DNA of 25,663 nucleotides from a virus, in IMG/VR virus record IMGVR_UViG_3300042485_000865, positions 1 to 25,663 of that record. One strand, written 5' to 3'. A program made the translations under genes and the position numbers. Every line of letters starts with the position of its first letter. Positions within the stretch are counted from its first letter, which is position 1. The notes beneath the pieces were generated by a model that saw only the letters and a list, made by a program, of their open reading frames with translations, ran no database searches and was not told where the DNA came from. Shown here piece by piece: positions 7,941-15,488 of this stretch.

Positions 7941-10415
7941 TTATAGATTTGCCATTGTTACAACAGCAATCTTAACCTTTGCAGACTCAGACAAATGCAC
8001 TGTCAATGTATTGCGATCTGTTTCTTCAACAGATACGATATCATTGCGGTACTTACCACCTGCACGTTCCACTAGAACTGTGAATGTGACAAAGTCAGCA
8101 TCCAAGTTGTGTGCGAAAGTGTGGGTAGTTGCAGCAACGCCTGCCTGGAATGTTGCATTTGCAGCATTGATTGCTGTACGGATAGCAGCATCGCCTGAAA
8201 CACGGGCAGCAGTTTCTGTATCAACACGACCACCAAGTGCAGCATCGGCAGCATTGACAGCAGAAGTCAATGCACTAACGCTATTTGCAACTGCAACTTC
8301 AGCAGCACGGGCAGTAGATGCCTCGGTTGCTAGGTTGGTTGTTAGCAATGACTCAGCAGCACGTGCTGTTGTTTCTTCGGCAGATACTAGACCAGCAGCA
8401 TATGTCTTTGCAGTATTTTCAGCATTTGTAGACTTTGTTGTTGCGTCAGCAGATGCAGTTGCAAGAGCAGCAGTAACAGCAGCAGCACGGTCACTAACTT
8501 CAGTTGCTAGAGCAGCAGCAGTTGTATCACGCTGTGCATCGATTTCATTGATAGCAGCAACAATGGTTGTTTTGTCAACAGTGGTTAGACTTGCAAGTGT
8601 ACCAATCTTACCATTTACTTGACCTTCAACTGTTGTTACACGTGTGTCAAGAGCACTGTCACCAGCAATACGGGCAGCAGTTTCTGTATCAACACGACCA
8701 CCCAATGCGACTTCAGCAGCAACAGCACGGGTAACTTCACCACCTAGATCAGATGCGCCACCTGCAGATGATGCTAGACGGGCAATTTCTTCATTGTCTA
8801 AACGAATGCCTAGAGCAACTTCAGCAGCACGGGCAGTTGTTGCCTCGCTTGATAGGTTTGTTGTAAGAACACCTTCAGCAGCACGGGCAGTTGTGGCCTC
8901 GGACTGAACAGCAGCAGTAAGAACACCTTCAGCAGCAACAGCACGATCATGCTCTGTTGTTAGGTTAGCAGAAGCAGTATTTCCCAATGCTGTGATAGCA
9001 CCGTTGATTGTACCATCTGCATCTTGGAATGCTGTTACGATTTCTGTCAAACTGTCAAGTGCAGCAGGATCGATGTTGCTTAGAACGTTATCAACACGGA
9101 CACCTAGAGCAGACTCAGCAGCACGTGCTGTTGTTGCTTCAGCACTGATAAGACCAGTCAATACAGAGTCAGCAGCGATACGAGCAGCAGATTCTGTATC
9201 AATACGACCACCAAGTGTAGACTCAGCAGAACGAGCAGCAGCAGCTTCTGAACCTAAGTTTGCTGTCAATGTTGAAACAGCAGCAGAGCGAGCAGCCTCT
9301 TCAGCAGCAACACGGGTAGTTAGAACACCATCAGCAGCGATACGAGCAGCAGTTTCTGTATCAACACGACCACCTAGAGCAACTTCAGCAGCACGGGCAG
9401 TTGTTTCTTCGTCGGATAAGTCAGAAGCAATAGCTTGCTCAGCACCCTGTGCACGACTAATCTCATTATTGAGGCTTGATGTCAATGTAGAATCAGCAGC
9501 CTGACGAGCAGATGTTTCAGTTGTAACACGACCACCCAATGCAACTTCAGCAGCACGGGCAGTAGTTGCCTCGCTTGATAGGTTTGTGGTTAGTGTACTT
9601 TCTGCACCAGTTGCACGGGTAATCTCGGCATTTAGGTTAGAAGTAATTGTGTTGTCGTTTGTTGCACGTGTAGCAGCTTCTGTATCAACACGACCACCAA
9701 GTGCTGTATCAGCATTTGTACGATCTGATATTTCTGTTGTAATGCGTGTTCCAAGACCGGACTCAGCAGTACCTGCACGGGTTGTTTCAGCAGTTACACT
9801 AACACCAAGTGCTTCTTCAGCAGCAGTTGCACGTGTTACTTCATTGCTTAGACCGCCAACAGTTGTTGATGATGTGCTTTCGAGAGCAGTTGCACGTGAT
9901 GCAAGAGCAGCCTCTGCAGCAACAGCACGGTTGAACTCAGTTGTAACACGACCACCCAATGCGACTTCAGCAGCACGTGCTGTAGTTGCTTCATCATCAA
10001 CACGAACACCTAGAGCAACATCGGCAGCATCAGAAATTGACTTGTTGCTAGCGATTGTTGTTGCGGTTGTTGTGACGAAGTTAGCATCATCACCGATTGC
10101 AGCGGCTAATTCATTTAGTGTATCTAATAGACCAGGTGCGCCATCGATTAGTGAAGAGATCTGTGCATCTGTGTATGCATTTGCAGTTGATAGAGCAGAA
10201 GCAACATCAGCAGCAATGATGTGTGATACAACTACAACACCACCGGTAGAATTTAGAGTAGAATACTTTAGTTTTTTGTCTGTAGAATTGAACCAAATGC
10301 GTCCTGGACCTACTGGACTTGGATCTGTTGCAAGAATTTCTACGTGTAGATTTTCAATAGCTGCATTAGCAGCTAGTGTAATCCCGTGGAAAATTGGAAA
10401 ATTAGAATCTGACAT
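7941..10415 (-). CDS. Long coiled-coil tail fibre protein (824 residues)
   Basis: Residues 1-60 form an N-terminal head with GPGRIWFNSTDKKLKYSTLN, a motif common in T4-like aquatic phage fibres. A GAPGLLDTLNELAAAIGDD module follows near residue 90, also seen in the 1004-residue fibre. Residues 120-740 are a long series of imperfect 18-residue repeats, such as TARAAEVALGGRVDTETA followed by ARIAADGVLTTRVAAEEA. They are rich in Ala, Glu and Thr with regular hydrophobics, as expected of a trimeric coiled coil. The C-terminal 60 residues (HTFAHNLDADFVTFTVLVE ... NTLTVHLSES) are a beta module related to those at 7045-7210 and in the 106-residue protein. Function as a long rigid fibre is inferred. 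Start is ATG at 10415. Confidence 0.9.
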   Translation of the reverse strand: MSDSNFPIFHGITLAANAAIENLHVEILATDPSPVGPGRIWFNSTDKKLKYSTLNSTGGVVVVSHIIAADVASALSTANAYTDAQISSLIDGAPGLLDTLNELAAAIGDDANFVTTTATTIASNKSISDAADVALGVRVDDEATTARAAEVALGGRVTTEFNRAVAAEAALASRATALESTSSTTVGGLSNEVTRATAAEEALGVSVTAETTRAGTAESGLGTRITTEISDRTNADTALGGRVDTEAATRATNDNTITSNLNAEITRATGAESTLTTNLSSEATTARAAEVALGGRVTTETSARQAADSTLTSSLNNEISRAQGAEQAIASDLSDEETTARAAEVALGGRVDTETAARIAADGVLTTRVAAEEAARSAAVSTLTANLGSEAAAARSAESTLGGRIDTESAARIAADSVLTGLISAEATTARAAESALGVRVDNVLSNIDPAALDSLTEIVTAFQDADGTINGAITALGNTASANLTTEHDRAVAAEGVLTAAVQSEATTARAAEGVLTTNLSSEATTARAAEVALGIRLDNEEIARLASSAGGASDLGGEVTRAVAAEVALGGRVDTETAARIAGDSALDTRVTTVEGQVNGKIGTLASLTTVDKTTIVAAINEIDAQRDTTAAALATEVSDRAAAVTAALATASADATTKSTNAENTAKTYAAGLVSAEETTARAAESLLTTNLATEASTARAAEVAVANSVSALTSAVNAADAALGGRVDTETAARVSGDAAIRTAINAANATFQAGVAATTHTFAHNLDADFVTFTVLVERAGGKYRNDIVSVEETDRNTLTVHLSESAKVKIAVVTMANL

Positions 10416-10468
10416 TTGTAATTCCTTATTATAGTTGTAAATTATTGCATCCTAGACAGCCATGACAA

Positions 10469-10476
10469 AATTTATA
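10469..10476 (-). promoter_or_regulatory. Late-promoter-like box (TATAAATT)
   Basis: The minus strand reads TATAAATT, one base from the T4 late consensus, 54 bases upstream of the coiled-coil fibre gene in a non-coding gap of about 80 bases. Confidence 0.4.
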
Positions 10477-10494
10477 ATATAATAACTGCTCAAC

Positions 10495-10815
10495 CTACAG
10501 AATTTCAATATCTGGAGTACCCGAGACCTCAAAGATTACATCAACAAATCCCTTCATTGCAGTTGTGAGAACCACATTGAAAGTATTCTTGTTGACATTA
10601 TGTATAAGTGCGTGAAACTGATTACCATTCTCGTCACGAAGTGTTGCGGTGAACCTATCTGTATTCTGATTGTGGGGTATTTCCCAGATCAGTGACAAAT
10701 TCTTTATTGCATACCTCTTATATACCGGAGGTTGCGTCTGGGATATCAGTACCTTCGGACTTGTGGGTGCGATAGTTACTAATGATGCCCTGGCATTACT
10801 TACTCGTGCTTTCAT
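10495..10815 (-). CDS. Small structural-type protein with a fibre beta module (106 residues)
   Basis: The first 45 residues are basic and Ser/Thr-rich. The second half (LSLIWEIPHNQNTDRFTATLRD ... NTFNVVLTTAMKGFVDVIF) matches the pattern of the N-terminal beta module in the 1004-residue fibre: a Trp, an HN-N-T turn, a D-NG loop, an NT-V strand, then AM-G-V. It is therefore likely a virion or fibre-associated protein rather than an enzyme. It follows the 116-residue gene after a 25-base gap. I know no named family. Confidence 0.75.
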   Translation of the reverse strand: MKARVSNARASLVTIAPTSPKVLISQTQPPVYKRYAIKNLSLIWEIPHNQNTDRFTATLRDENGNQFHALIHNVNKNTFNVVLTTAMKGFVDVIFEVSGTPDIEIL

Positions 10816-10840
10816 AATATAGAATTCATAAAAGGATTAG

Positions 10841-11191
10841 TTAGACTATAGCAACTCGTGTGATTTCCGGTGTTAGTATAACTAGACCCTCAATTACTCT
10901 AACTTTTACATTATTTAGTGCATCCACGATTTCAACATCGTATAGGTAACGACCCGGAGGAATATCCGAAGAATCATGTCCATCCAGTACCAATGTAATT
11001 TCACCCAGCACTGGTGAACCAACAATAGAGCAATCAAACTCATAGTATAATGATGAGTTGAAACTTTTTCTGAACTGTGAATAGATATCAAACCCAGTCA
11101 GATCAATGACAGATCCATCATCATTCTGGAGTACAAGTTCAGTGTGAAAATCTGAACCCTGATCCACGTATAAGTTTATAATGCCAGCCAC
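10841..11191 (-). CDS. Phage structural protein, BppU-like beta domain (116 residues)
   Basis: This 116-residue protein has a pattern common in tailed phages: INLYVDQGSDFHTELVLQND, then DLTGFDIYSQFRKS, GEITLVLDGHDSS, and PPGRYLYDVEIVDA ... RVIEGLVILTPEITR. Related beta-sandwich domains are found in baseplate and fibre-base proteins, and short stand-alone versions are common in T4-like cyanophages. The start is GTG at 11191 with AGGGGAT upstream. A TATAAATA box lies 20 bases upstream, so the gene probably begins a late transcript. Confidence 0.8.
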   Translation of the reverse strand: MAGIINLYVDQGSDFHTELVLQNDDGSVIDLTGFDIYSQFRKSFNSSLYYEFDCSIVGSPVLGEITLVLDGHDSSDIPPGRYLYDVEIVDALNNVKVRVIEGLVILTPEITRVAIV

Positions 11192-11210
11192 TATGATCCC
11201 CTTTAGTGTA

Positions 11211-11218
11211 TATTTATA
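11211..11218 (-). promoter_or_regulatory. T4-type late promoter box (TATAAATA)
   Basis: The exact TATAAATA on the minus strand lies in the 71-base gap before the 116-residue structural gene. The box ends 20 bases before the GTG start, leaving room for a short leader with the AGGGGAT ribosome-binding site. Confidence 0.65.
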
Positions 11219-11262
11219 ATAGTAAAACTCTCAGGGTTATTAGTACCTGTGCTTTGTATTTA

Positions 11263-11517
11263 TTACCAGAACAATATTGCTAAAACTCCTGCGATAGTGC
11301 CAAGTGCCCAGAATACTAGATCCATACGACTACCGGTACCAAAGTCATACCATACTCTGTTCTGGTCATATCTCTGATAGATTTCTCTCATCAACCCTGT
11401 CATGGCACTAATGATAGCTGCCATCCAGAGTGATGTGATGAATGAGAATAGTATGACTAGAACTAGAGCAACAATGAAATGTGCCGGTTGGTCTATGAAC
11501 TCTTTGTTAATGGTCAT
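11263..11517 (-). CDS. Small membrane protein (84 residues), unknown role
   Basis: Two to three hydrophobic segments are visible. Residues 12-45 form a long stretch that could be two helices (FIVALVLVILFSFITSLWMA, then AIISAMTGL). Residues 67-84 form a C-terminal helix ending at FW. Between them is a charged loop (REIYQRYDQNRVWYDFGTGS). The ATG overlaps the stop of the S74 fibre gene as ATGA, implying translational coupling. Size and topology allow a holin or lysis-related role, but no diagnostic motif is present and no lysis enzyme is visible nearby. A role in membrane attachment or superinfection exclusion is equally possible. Confidence 0.75.
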   Translation of the reverse strand: MTINKEFIDQPAHFIVALVLVILFSFITSLWMAAIISAMTGLMREIYQRYDQNRVWYDFGTGSRMDLVFWALGTIAGVLAILFW

Positions 11518-12674
11518 GCTTCTAGTGCTGCAATGCGTACTGCTTGTGCATCTACAATTGCTTTAAGTTCTTGGATGGCGGCGGTGAGAGTAGCAACCAA
11601 GAATGATGTGTCAACGCCTTGGTACTTAGGATTACCATCTTCATCTACAGCATCTTTTTCACCATTTACGCACTCAGGCACAATTTCAGCAAGCTCATGA
11701 GCAATAAAGCCTTGACCATCAGAACCGTCAACGTTCCATTTGTAAGTGACAGGTTTGAGTTGAGCTATTTTATCTAATGCACCCATCATTGGTGCGATGG
11801 TGTTCTTTAAGCGATAGTCAGAAGAAGTGTTGTAGCCAACAGTAGTCGTACTGTTTTGAGATATTGTTCCAATAGTTGTGCTGTTATACCCAAACTCAGA
11901 AAAATTGCTTCCTGAATTACCGTTTTCGTGATGCACCAGCAAAGAACCATTAGCGGCTCTAGCAATAATGGCGTTTGCAGTTGACGTAACAATAGTTGAA
12001 CCAGTAGTTCCCACCAGCAAGTTACCGCTGGAGTCGAGCGTCATTGCTTGGGTGAATGTGATTGCGTTACCTGCTGTGCCAGAGGGGGCGTTGTACCAAT
12101 AGTGAACCCCTGACTGCTGACTGTATCGGCTGGCAGCCACCGAGCTTCCAACGTAACGCCATGCCGCAGAACCGTAATAAGCGTTGGTAACAAGTTCAGT
12201 TTGATTACTAGCACCCATCAAGGCAGTGGGCTGACCAGATGCAATTTGAATTGCTTTATATCCAGCATCCCAAGCACTAGGAGTAACCCCCAAGCCGAGG
12301 TTGCCTGCGGAGTCTATCCTTGCTCTCTCACTGCCTCCAGTGTAGAAGGTCATTGGTAGGTAAGTGCCTGTACCGAGTATGCCAGAAATTAAATCAACTG
12401 ATGTAGAATTTGCTCTTAACTGCCCATAAGATGAGTTAGTTGGGTCAGAAGCATTTGCTACTACAACACCAGCAAAGTTACTTGTTCCGTTAGGAATAAA
12501 AAATGGAGTTGTTGCTCCGTTTACTGTACTTGATTGAAAAGAAACCCTGTTTGCATGAGTCGCATTGCTGAAGTCACCAGTGATGCGGTTGCCTGTTCCA
12601 GTGAAGGTTAAGTTTGTTGCTATAGTCTCAGCAGGTGTAGTAACCCCACCAAGTCCGTCCAATAAAATTGACAT
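11514..12674 (-). CDS. Tail fibre/spike with C-terminal peptidase S74 chaperone (386 residues)
   Basis: The C-terminal 100 residues, from SDYRLKNTIAPM at about residue 285, are an intramolecular chaperone of endosialidase (peptidase S74) domain. They keep the self-cleavage S-D-x-R-L-K motif, a PVTYKWNVDGSDGQGFIAHE core, and a C-terminal helix (ELKAIVDAQAVRIAALEA). In known proteins this domain trimerises the fibre and cuts itself off. The N-terminal part is a beta-rich fibre with the GSERARIDSAGNLGLGVTP motif common in S74 fibres. The mature fibre would be about residues 1-284. A TATAAATA box lies 28 bases upstream of the ATG. The stop overlaps the membrane-protein start (ATGA). Confidence 0.92.
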   Translation of the reverse strand: MSILLDGLGGVTTPAETIATNLTFTGTGNRITGDFSNATHANRVSFQSSTVNGATTPFFIPNGTSNFAGVVVANASDPTNSSYGQLRANSTSVDLISGILGTGTYLPMTFYTGGSERARIDSAGNLGLGVTPSAWDAGYKAIQIASGQPTALMGASNQTELVTNAYYGSAAWRYVGSSVAASRYSQQSGVHYWYNAPSGTAGNAITFTQAMTLDSSGNLLVGTTGSTIVTSTANAIIARAANGSLLVHHENGNSGSNFSEFGYNSTTIGTISQNSTTTVGYNTSSDYRLKNTIAPMMGALDKIAQLKPVTYKWNVDGSDGQGFIAHELAEIVPECVNGEKDAVDEDGNPKYQGVDTSFLVATLTAAIQELKAIVDAQAVRIAALEA

Positions 12675-12701
12675 ATTTTGTTTTCCTTTTGTTTACAGTA
12701 C

Positions 12702-12709
12702 TATTTATA
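12702..12709 (-). promoter_or_regulatory. T4-type late promoter box (TATAAATA)
   Basis: The exact late-box sequence on the minus strand lies in the gap of about 78 bases before the S74 fibre gene, 28 bases upstream of its ATG, with an AGGAAAA purine tract in between. Confidence 0.65.
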
Positions 12710-12752
12710 CTTTCGGTATCTGTATATTACTTTGGATACTTTGCTTTGATTG

Positions 12753-12983
12753 TCATACTACCAATGCTTTTAGTTCATCCAGCGTTGTAGCCGTATCTGC
12801 TAACTTAGTAACGTCACGGAGTCTTTGCTTTTCAGCGACGATGGCAGTGGTATCTGTACCTGATTCTAATGCACGTTGGAAAGCAACATCCTGAGCAAGC
12901 ATTAGTGGAGTGCGTTCTTGGCGTAGGCGGTCTTTTGTGATTACTTGTGCTTTAGTGAAATCAATGATTATGCCCATGTCCAT
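12753..12983 (-). CDS. Small fibre-associated protein (76 residues)
   Basis: This helical, charged protein has the pattern DFTKAQVITKDRLRQERTPL ... DVAFQRALESGTDTTAIVAE ... LRDVT ... TLDELKAL, often encoded beside phage tail-fibre genes. It resembles short tail-fibre-assembly or tail-chaperone products (an AFQRALE...KQ.LRD core is typical). It overlaps the upstream 63-residue gene by 16 bases, and the two probably act together. Function is inferred from context only. Confidence 0.75.
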   Translation of the reverse strand: MDMGIIIDFTKAQVITKDRLRQERTPLMLAQDVAFQRALESGTDTTAIVAEKQRLRDVTKLADTATTLDELKALVV

Positions 12984-13159
12984 GCTCCTCTGAATGTGCG
13001 GTCTGTTGGCACTGTATCGGTGTCTACAATCTCAAACGGAGTATTTGCCGGTACATCTTTGGCAGCGAGTTCCTCGATAGTGTGATCTTGTAGGTATTCT
13101 GGTGATGGGACTAGAACTGCTACGCCGCCATCAGGTGTTGGGTATATTATTCTTTTCAT
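12968..13159 (-). CDS. Small fibre-associated protein (63 residues)
   Basis: The recognisable protein starts MKRIIYPTPDGGVAVLVPSP and continues EELAAKDVPANTPFEIVD ... DRTFRGAWTW, a family seen next to fibre-assembly genes in many phages. I therefore chose the ATG at 13159, with AAAAGGAT upstream. An earlier in-frame ATG at 13207 would add 16 unrelated residues and overlap the preceding gene. It has no transmembrane or catalytic features. The end overlaps the 76-residue gene by 16 bases. Confidence 0.8.
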   Translation of the reverse strand: MKRIIYPTPDGGVAVLVPSPEYLQDHTIEELAAKDVPANTPFEIVDTDTVPTDRTFRGAWTWA

Positions 13160-13173
13160 TTTTATTAATCCTT

Positions 13174-13968
13174 TTAGCGGAAGACTTGGACAGAGATGAT
13201 TGAGCAATCCACATTGGTGTTGTTGTTAAAGACACCAACTGTTTTAATGATGCAATTTGTGGTGTTGTAAGCAACTGCAGCCGTAACAATGGGGCGGCTA
13301 TTATCACCTGTTATATTTTCATTAATACCAGAAACAGAATAATTCGCATCAACCATAGCAATCGTAAAGTTGACCGTGTAATTACCCGTGCTGTTATCCG
13401 TAATACTACTAACATTCCCGCTTGCACGAATAGCAACAGTGCCAGTGCCGTTGAAGTTCACCCAAGCACGACATCCGTATGCAATGGCAGCAGAACCGTA
13501 ACCAGAGTTGAAGGCAAAGCGTCCATCGGCATTGATGTCACAAAGTGCGGTAGCCGTTCCATTTCCTGTTGTTTGCCAAAATCGAAACGATGTAACGGCG
13601 GCAGAGTACAGATTATAGAAATCAGTTTCTGCAGCGCCATTTAGGTAGTTCCATTGGGCTTTAAAACCACCGCCGTTAGTATTAGGGTGCGTCTGACTAT
13701 TTTCAACGCCAGCTATTAAACCGCCATTCACATGAAGTTTAGTTGCAGGACTAGCAGTCCCAATCCCCACATTACCACTTGCATCTTTTACCAATCCACC
13801 AGCGCCTACATTCAGTGTGTCTGTAGTTGCATCACCCAGTATAGTGTTACCAGTTACAGCCAAGTTATTACTCAATGTAGCATTATTCGATGTATCAACA
13901 GTGAGGAACTCATTACCATTCTGCTGGATACCTGAGTTTAATACTCCTGCTCTAAGTGTTATTGTCAT
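13174..13968 (-). CDS. Tail fibre-like protein (264 residues)
   Basis: The N-terminus (MTITLRAGVLNSGIQQNGNE, then TLSNNLAVTGNTILGDATTD) and the KDASGNVGIGTASPATKLHV motif are typical of beta-structured phage fibres. The C-terminal half has a recurring fibre module with YGCRAWVNFNGTGTVAIRAS and NYTVNFTIAMVDANYSVSG, which in other phages forms a receptor-binding tip. No S74 or collagen segment is present. It is followed after 14 bases by two small fibre-assembly-type genes. Attachment role is inferred. Confidence 0.88.
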   Translation of the reverse strand: MTITLRAGVLNSGIQQNGNEFLTVDTSNNATLSNNLAVTGNTILGDATTDTLNVGAGGLVKDASGNVGIGTASPATKLHVNGGLIAGVENSQTHPNTNGGGFKAQWNYLNGAAETDFYNLYSAAVTSFRFWQTTGNGTATALCDINADGRFAFNSGYGSAAIAYGCRAWVNFNGTGTVAIRASGNVSSITDNSTGNYTVNFTIAMVDANYSVSGINENITGDNSRPIVTAAVAYNTTNCIIKTVGVFNNNTNVDCSIISVQVFR

Positions 13969-14006
13969 ATTTTGTAGTCCTTTTTAATATTACTATTGTG
14001 ACTGTG

Positions 14007-14363
14007 TTATTTACTGTTCCAAACTGCAACAGGCGCAGTTGCCCAGACCACTTCACCAGCAGGTGGGTAGACAGCAATCTGACGAATCACTTGGCGATAA
14101 GCAATGAACTGATCCTGATTGGATAGTCTAGGATTAGCTGTTGGTAGCCCTATGTCTGCGATGGTTGTCCAGTCTGTGCCAGATAGTAGTCCCGATGCTG
14201 TGGCTTTGTTATCCTCTGCTGTAGGTACATACGGCACGGGCCAGTTACCTGTAATGTTCTCCCAGCCATTATCAATAGCCTGTTGGATGTAGGGAAGCTG
14301 TGATGGATCAGTCTCATCGTATCCGTAGACTGTATCCGTTGCCAAATCTTTGTAGTAAACCAT
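14007..14363 (-). CDS. Tail fibre assembly-type protein (118 residues)
   Basis: The protein starts MVYYKDLATDTVYGYDETD and has the C-terminal core LLSGTDWTTIADIG ... NQDQFIAYRQVIRQIAVYPP. The pattern TDWT ... L.N...F..YR..LR.I...P is that of phage tail fibre assembly chaperones (XkdW/Tfa-like or DUF4376-type). I took the ATG at 14363, preceded by AAAAGGAT; a longer reading from 14513 would overlap the upstream gene and adds unlike sequence. It sits between two fibre-like genes, fitting a chaperone for one of them. Confidence 0.85.
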   Translation of the reverse strand: MVYYKDLATDTVYGYDETDPSQLPYIQQAIDNGWENITGNWPVPYVPTAEDNKATASGLLSGTDWTTIADIGLPTANPRLSNQDQFIAYRQVIRQIAVYPPAGEVVWATAPVAVWNSK

Positions 14364-14376
14364 TTTAGTTATCCTT

Positions 14377-14925
14377 TTAACGCAGTTCAAACCAAGTTTT
14401 GCTATTACTTGCATTAAGTAATGTAGATGTATATGTGGCTCCGTTAGGCACAATTGCTGTAAGAAAAGAATATTGCGATCCAGCAGAGCCTTGATTAACC
14501 CCGCTATATGCAATTACTGTACCGTTAACTGTGAACGAAATAGAAGAAATAAGCTGTGAAGTTGTGAAGTTTGACACCGCAACCGAAATTGGCTTTCCAG
14601 TGCTATTTGTATATGTCGTAGAAAAAATACGGCTCGCACTGACATCTGTCCAAGTCTGGTTAACTCCAAGCCCAGCATTTAAATCATTAACTGTTCCAGT
14701 ACAGTTAGTCAGCACTCCACTTGCTGGTGTACCTAAAGCTGGAGCAACCAGAGTAGCACCTGTAATAGCACTACTACCATTCACTCCAAACACTGTTCCC
14801 AAAGCACCCAAAGCACCACGTGCCAAGGTTGCTGTGCCATCTGCATTTGTTTTCAGCACAAAATTCTGAGTATCAGTTAGACTGTCTCCCAGTACAACTG
14901 AATTTGTTGTTATTTTACCTGCCAT
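14377..14925 (-). CDS. Tail fibre-like protein (182 residues)
   Basis: Residues 1-80 (GDSLTDTQNFVLKTNADGTA ... GATLVAPALGTPASGVLTNCTG) are a fibre shaft module whose last part also occurs near residue 55 of the DGR target protein. The C-terminal 100 residues (FSTTYTNSTGKPISVAVSNF ... STLLNASNSKTWFELR) form a beta-rich tip of a type common at the ends of phage fibres. It is 13 bases upstream of the assembly-type gene and 10 bases downstream of the 61-residue gene, so it belongs to the same transcript. Confidence 0.87.
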   Translation of the reverse strand: MAGKITTNSVVLGDSLTDTQNFVLKTNADGTATLARGALGALGTVFGVNGSSAITGATLVAPALGTPASGVLTNCTGTVNDLNAGLGVNQTWTDVSASRIFSTTYTNSTGKPISVAVSNFTTSQLISSISFTVNGTVIAYSGVNQGSAGSQYSFLTAIVPNGATYTSTLLNASNSKTWFELR

Positions 14926-14935
14926 ATTAAACTCC

Positions 14936-15121
14936 TTATACTACGGTTAGTGATGCACCAGTCGGGATCACTATGGAAACCCCTGTGGCAACTGTTACTG
15001 GACCGAAAAATCCGGCATTGTATCCGGCAGAAATAGTATAGTTGTCGGTAATGGTTTGAAGACACTCAACAGCAGCACTGGTATGAACACCGGCTGCATC
15101 ACCACTAATAATTGTTGCCAT
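14936..15121 (-). CDS. Small fibre C-terminal-module protein (61 residues)
   Basis: Almost the whole protein is one beta module: NYTISAGYNAGFFGPVTVATGVSIVIPTGASLTVV at its end. The same motif ends two other proteins in the window (NAMSTGP...SG...IP.GSRW.VL). It may be a stand-alone trimerisation or cap module, or a remnant of a longer fibre. An excellent AGGAG lies upstream of the ATG and a TATAAATA box 33 bases upstream, so it is probably expressed. Confidence 0.75.
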   Translation of the reverse strand: MATIISGDAAGVHTSAAVECLQTITDNYTISAGYNAGFFGPVTVATGVSIVIPTGASLTVV

Positions 15122-15153
15122 TTGTATTTCTCCTAATGTTATTCTGTTAGTAT

Positions 15154-15161
15154 TATTTATA
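15154..15161 (-). promoter_or_regulatory. T4-type late promoter box (TATAAATA)
   Basis: The exact TATAAATA on the minus strand lies in the 51-base gap before the 61-residue gene, followed at suitable spacing by AGGAG and ATG. It would separate expression of the fibre genes at 15121-12753 from the DGR genes upstream. Confidence 0.7.
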
Positions 15162-15172
15162 ATAACTGGAAA

Positions 15173-15484
15173 TTACAACGAATCAATTAGTGCCTTGGCA
15201 TCTGCGGAAGTTGCAAATCCTAGTTTGAATAGAAAACAGTTTGCATCTTCCATGAACTCATACTGATATTGTTGAGTCACAGTACCATCCGTATCCTTTA
15301 CTTCAACTACCTTATGTGTTTCATCTGTAATTCCGGCATCTGTGCCTTCTAACTTTGTTGTGGCAATCCAACCATCCTTGCCATCATAAATGCTCTGGAG
15401 GTGTGCCTTGAGTTCTACGGGGTACATCTCTTTCAAATTCAGTACATCACCCATAGAGTTTATGTATTTTGGAAATCCGATCAT
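15173..15484 (-). CDS. Hypothetical protein immediately downstream of the DGR reverse transcriptase (103 residues)
   Basis: The acidic protein begins MIGFPKYINSMGDVLNLKEM and has DGKDGWIATTKLEGTDAGITDET in the middle and FMEDANCFLFKLGFATSADA near the end. I know no named family. It is not like the basic four-helix Avd accessory proteins of DGRs. The ATG lies 4 bases after the RT stop, and the last RT codons supply its GGAG ribosome-binding site, so it is translated from the same message as the RT. It may be a structural or fibre-assembly protein; a DGR accessory role cannot be excluded. Confidence 0.75.
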   Translation of the reverse strand: MIGFPKYINSMGDVLNLKEMYPVELKAHLQSIYDGKDGWIATTKLEGTDAGITDETHKVVEVKDTDGTVTQQYQYEFMEDANCFLFKLGFATSADAKALIDSL

Positions 15485-15488
15485 TTTG

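Noticed and set aside
14364-14513. Upstream extension of the 118-residue fibre-assembly protein
   Set aside because: It overlaps the previous fibre gene, adds unlike sequence and skips the well-placed AAAAGGAT before the ATG at 14363.
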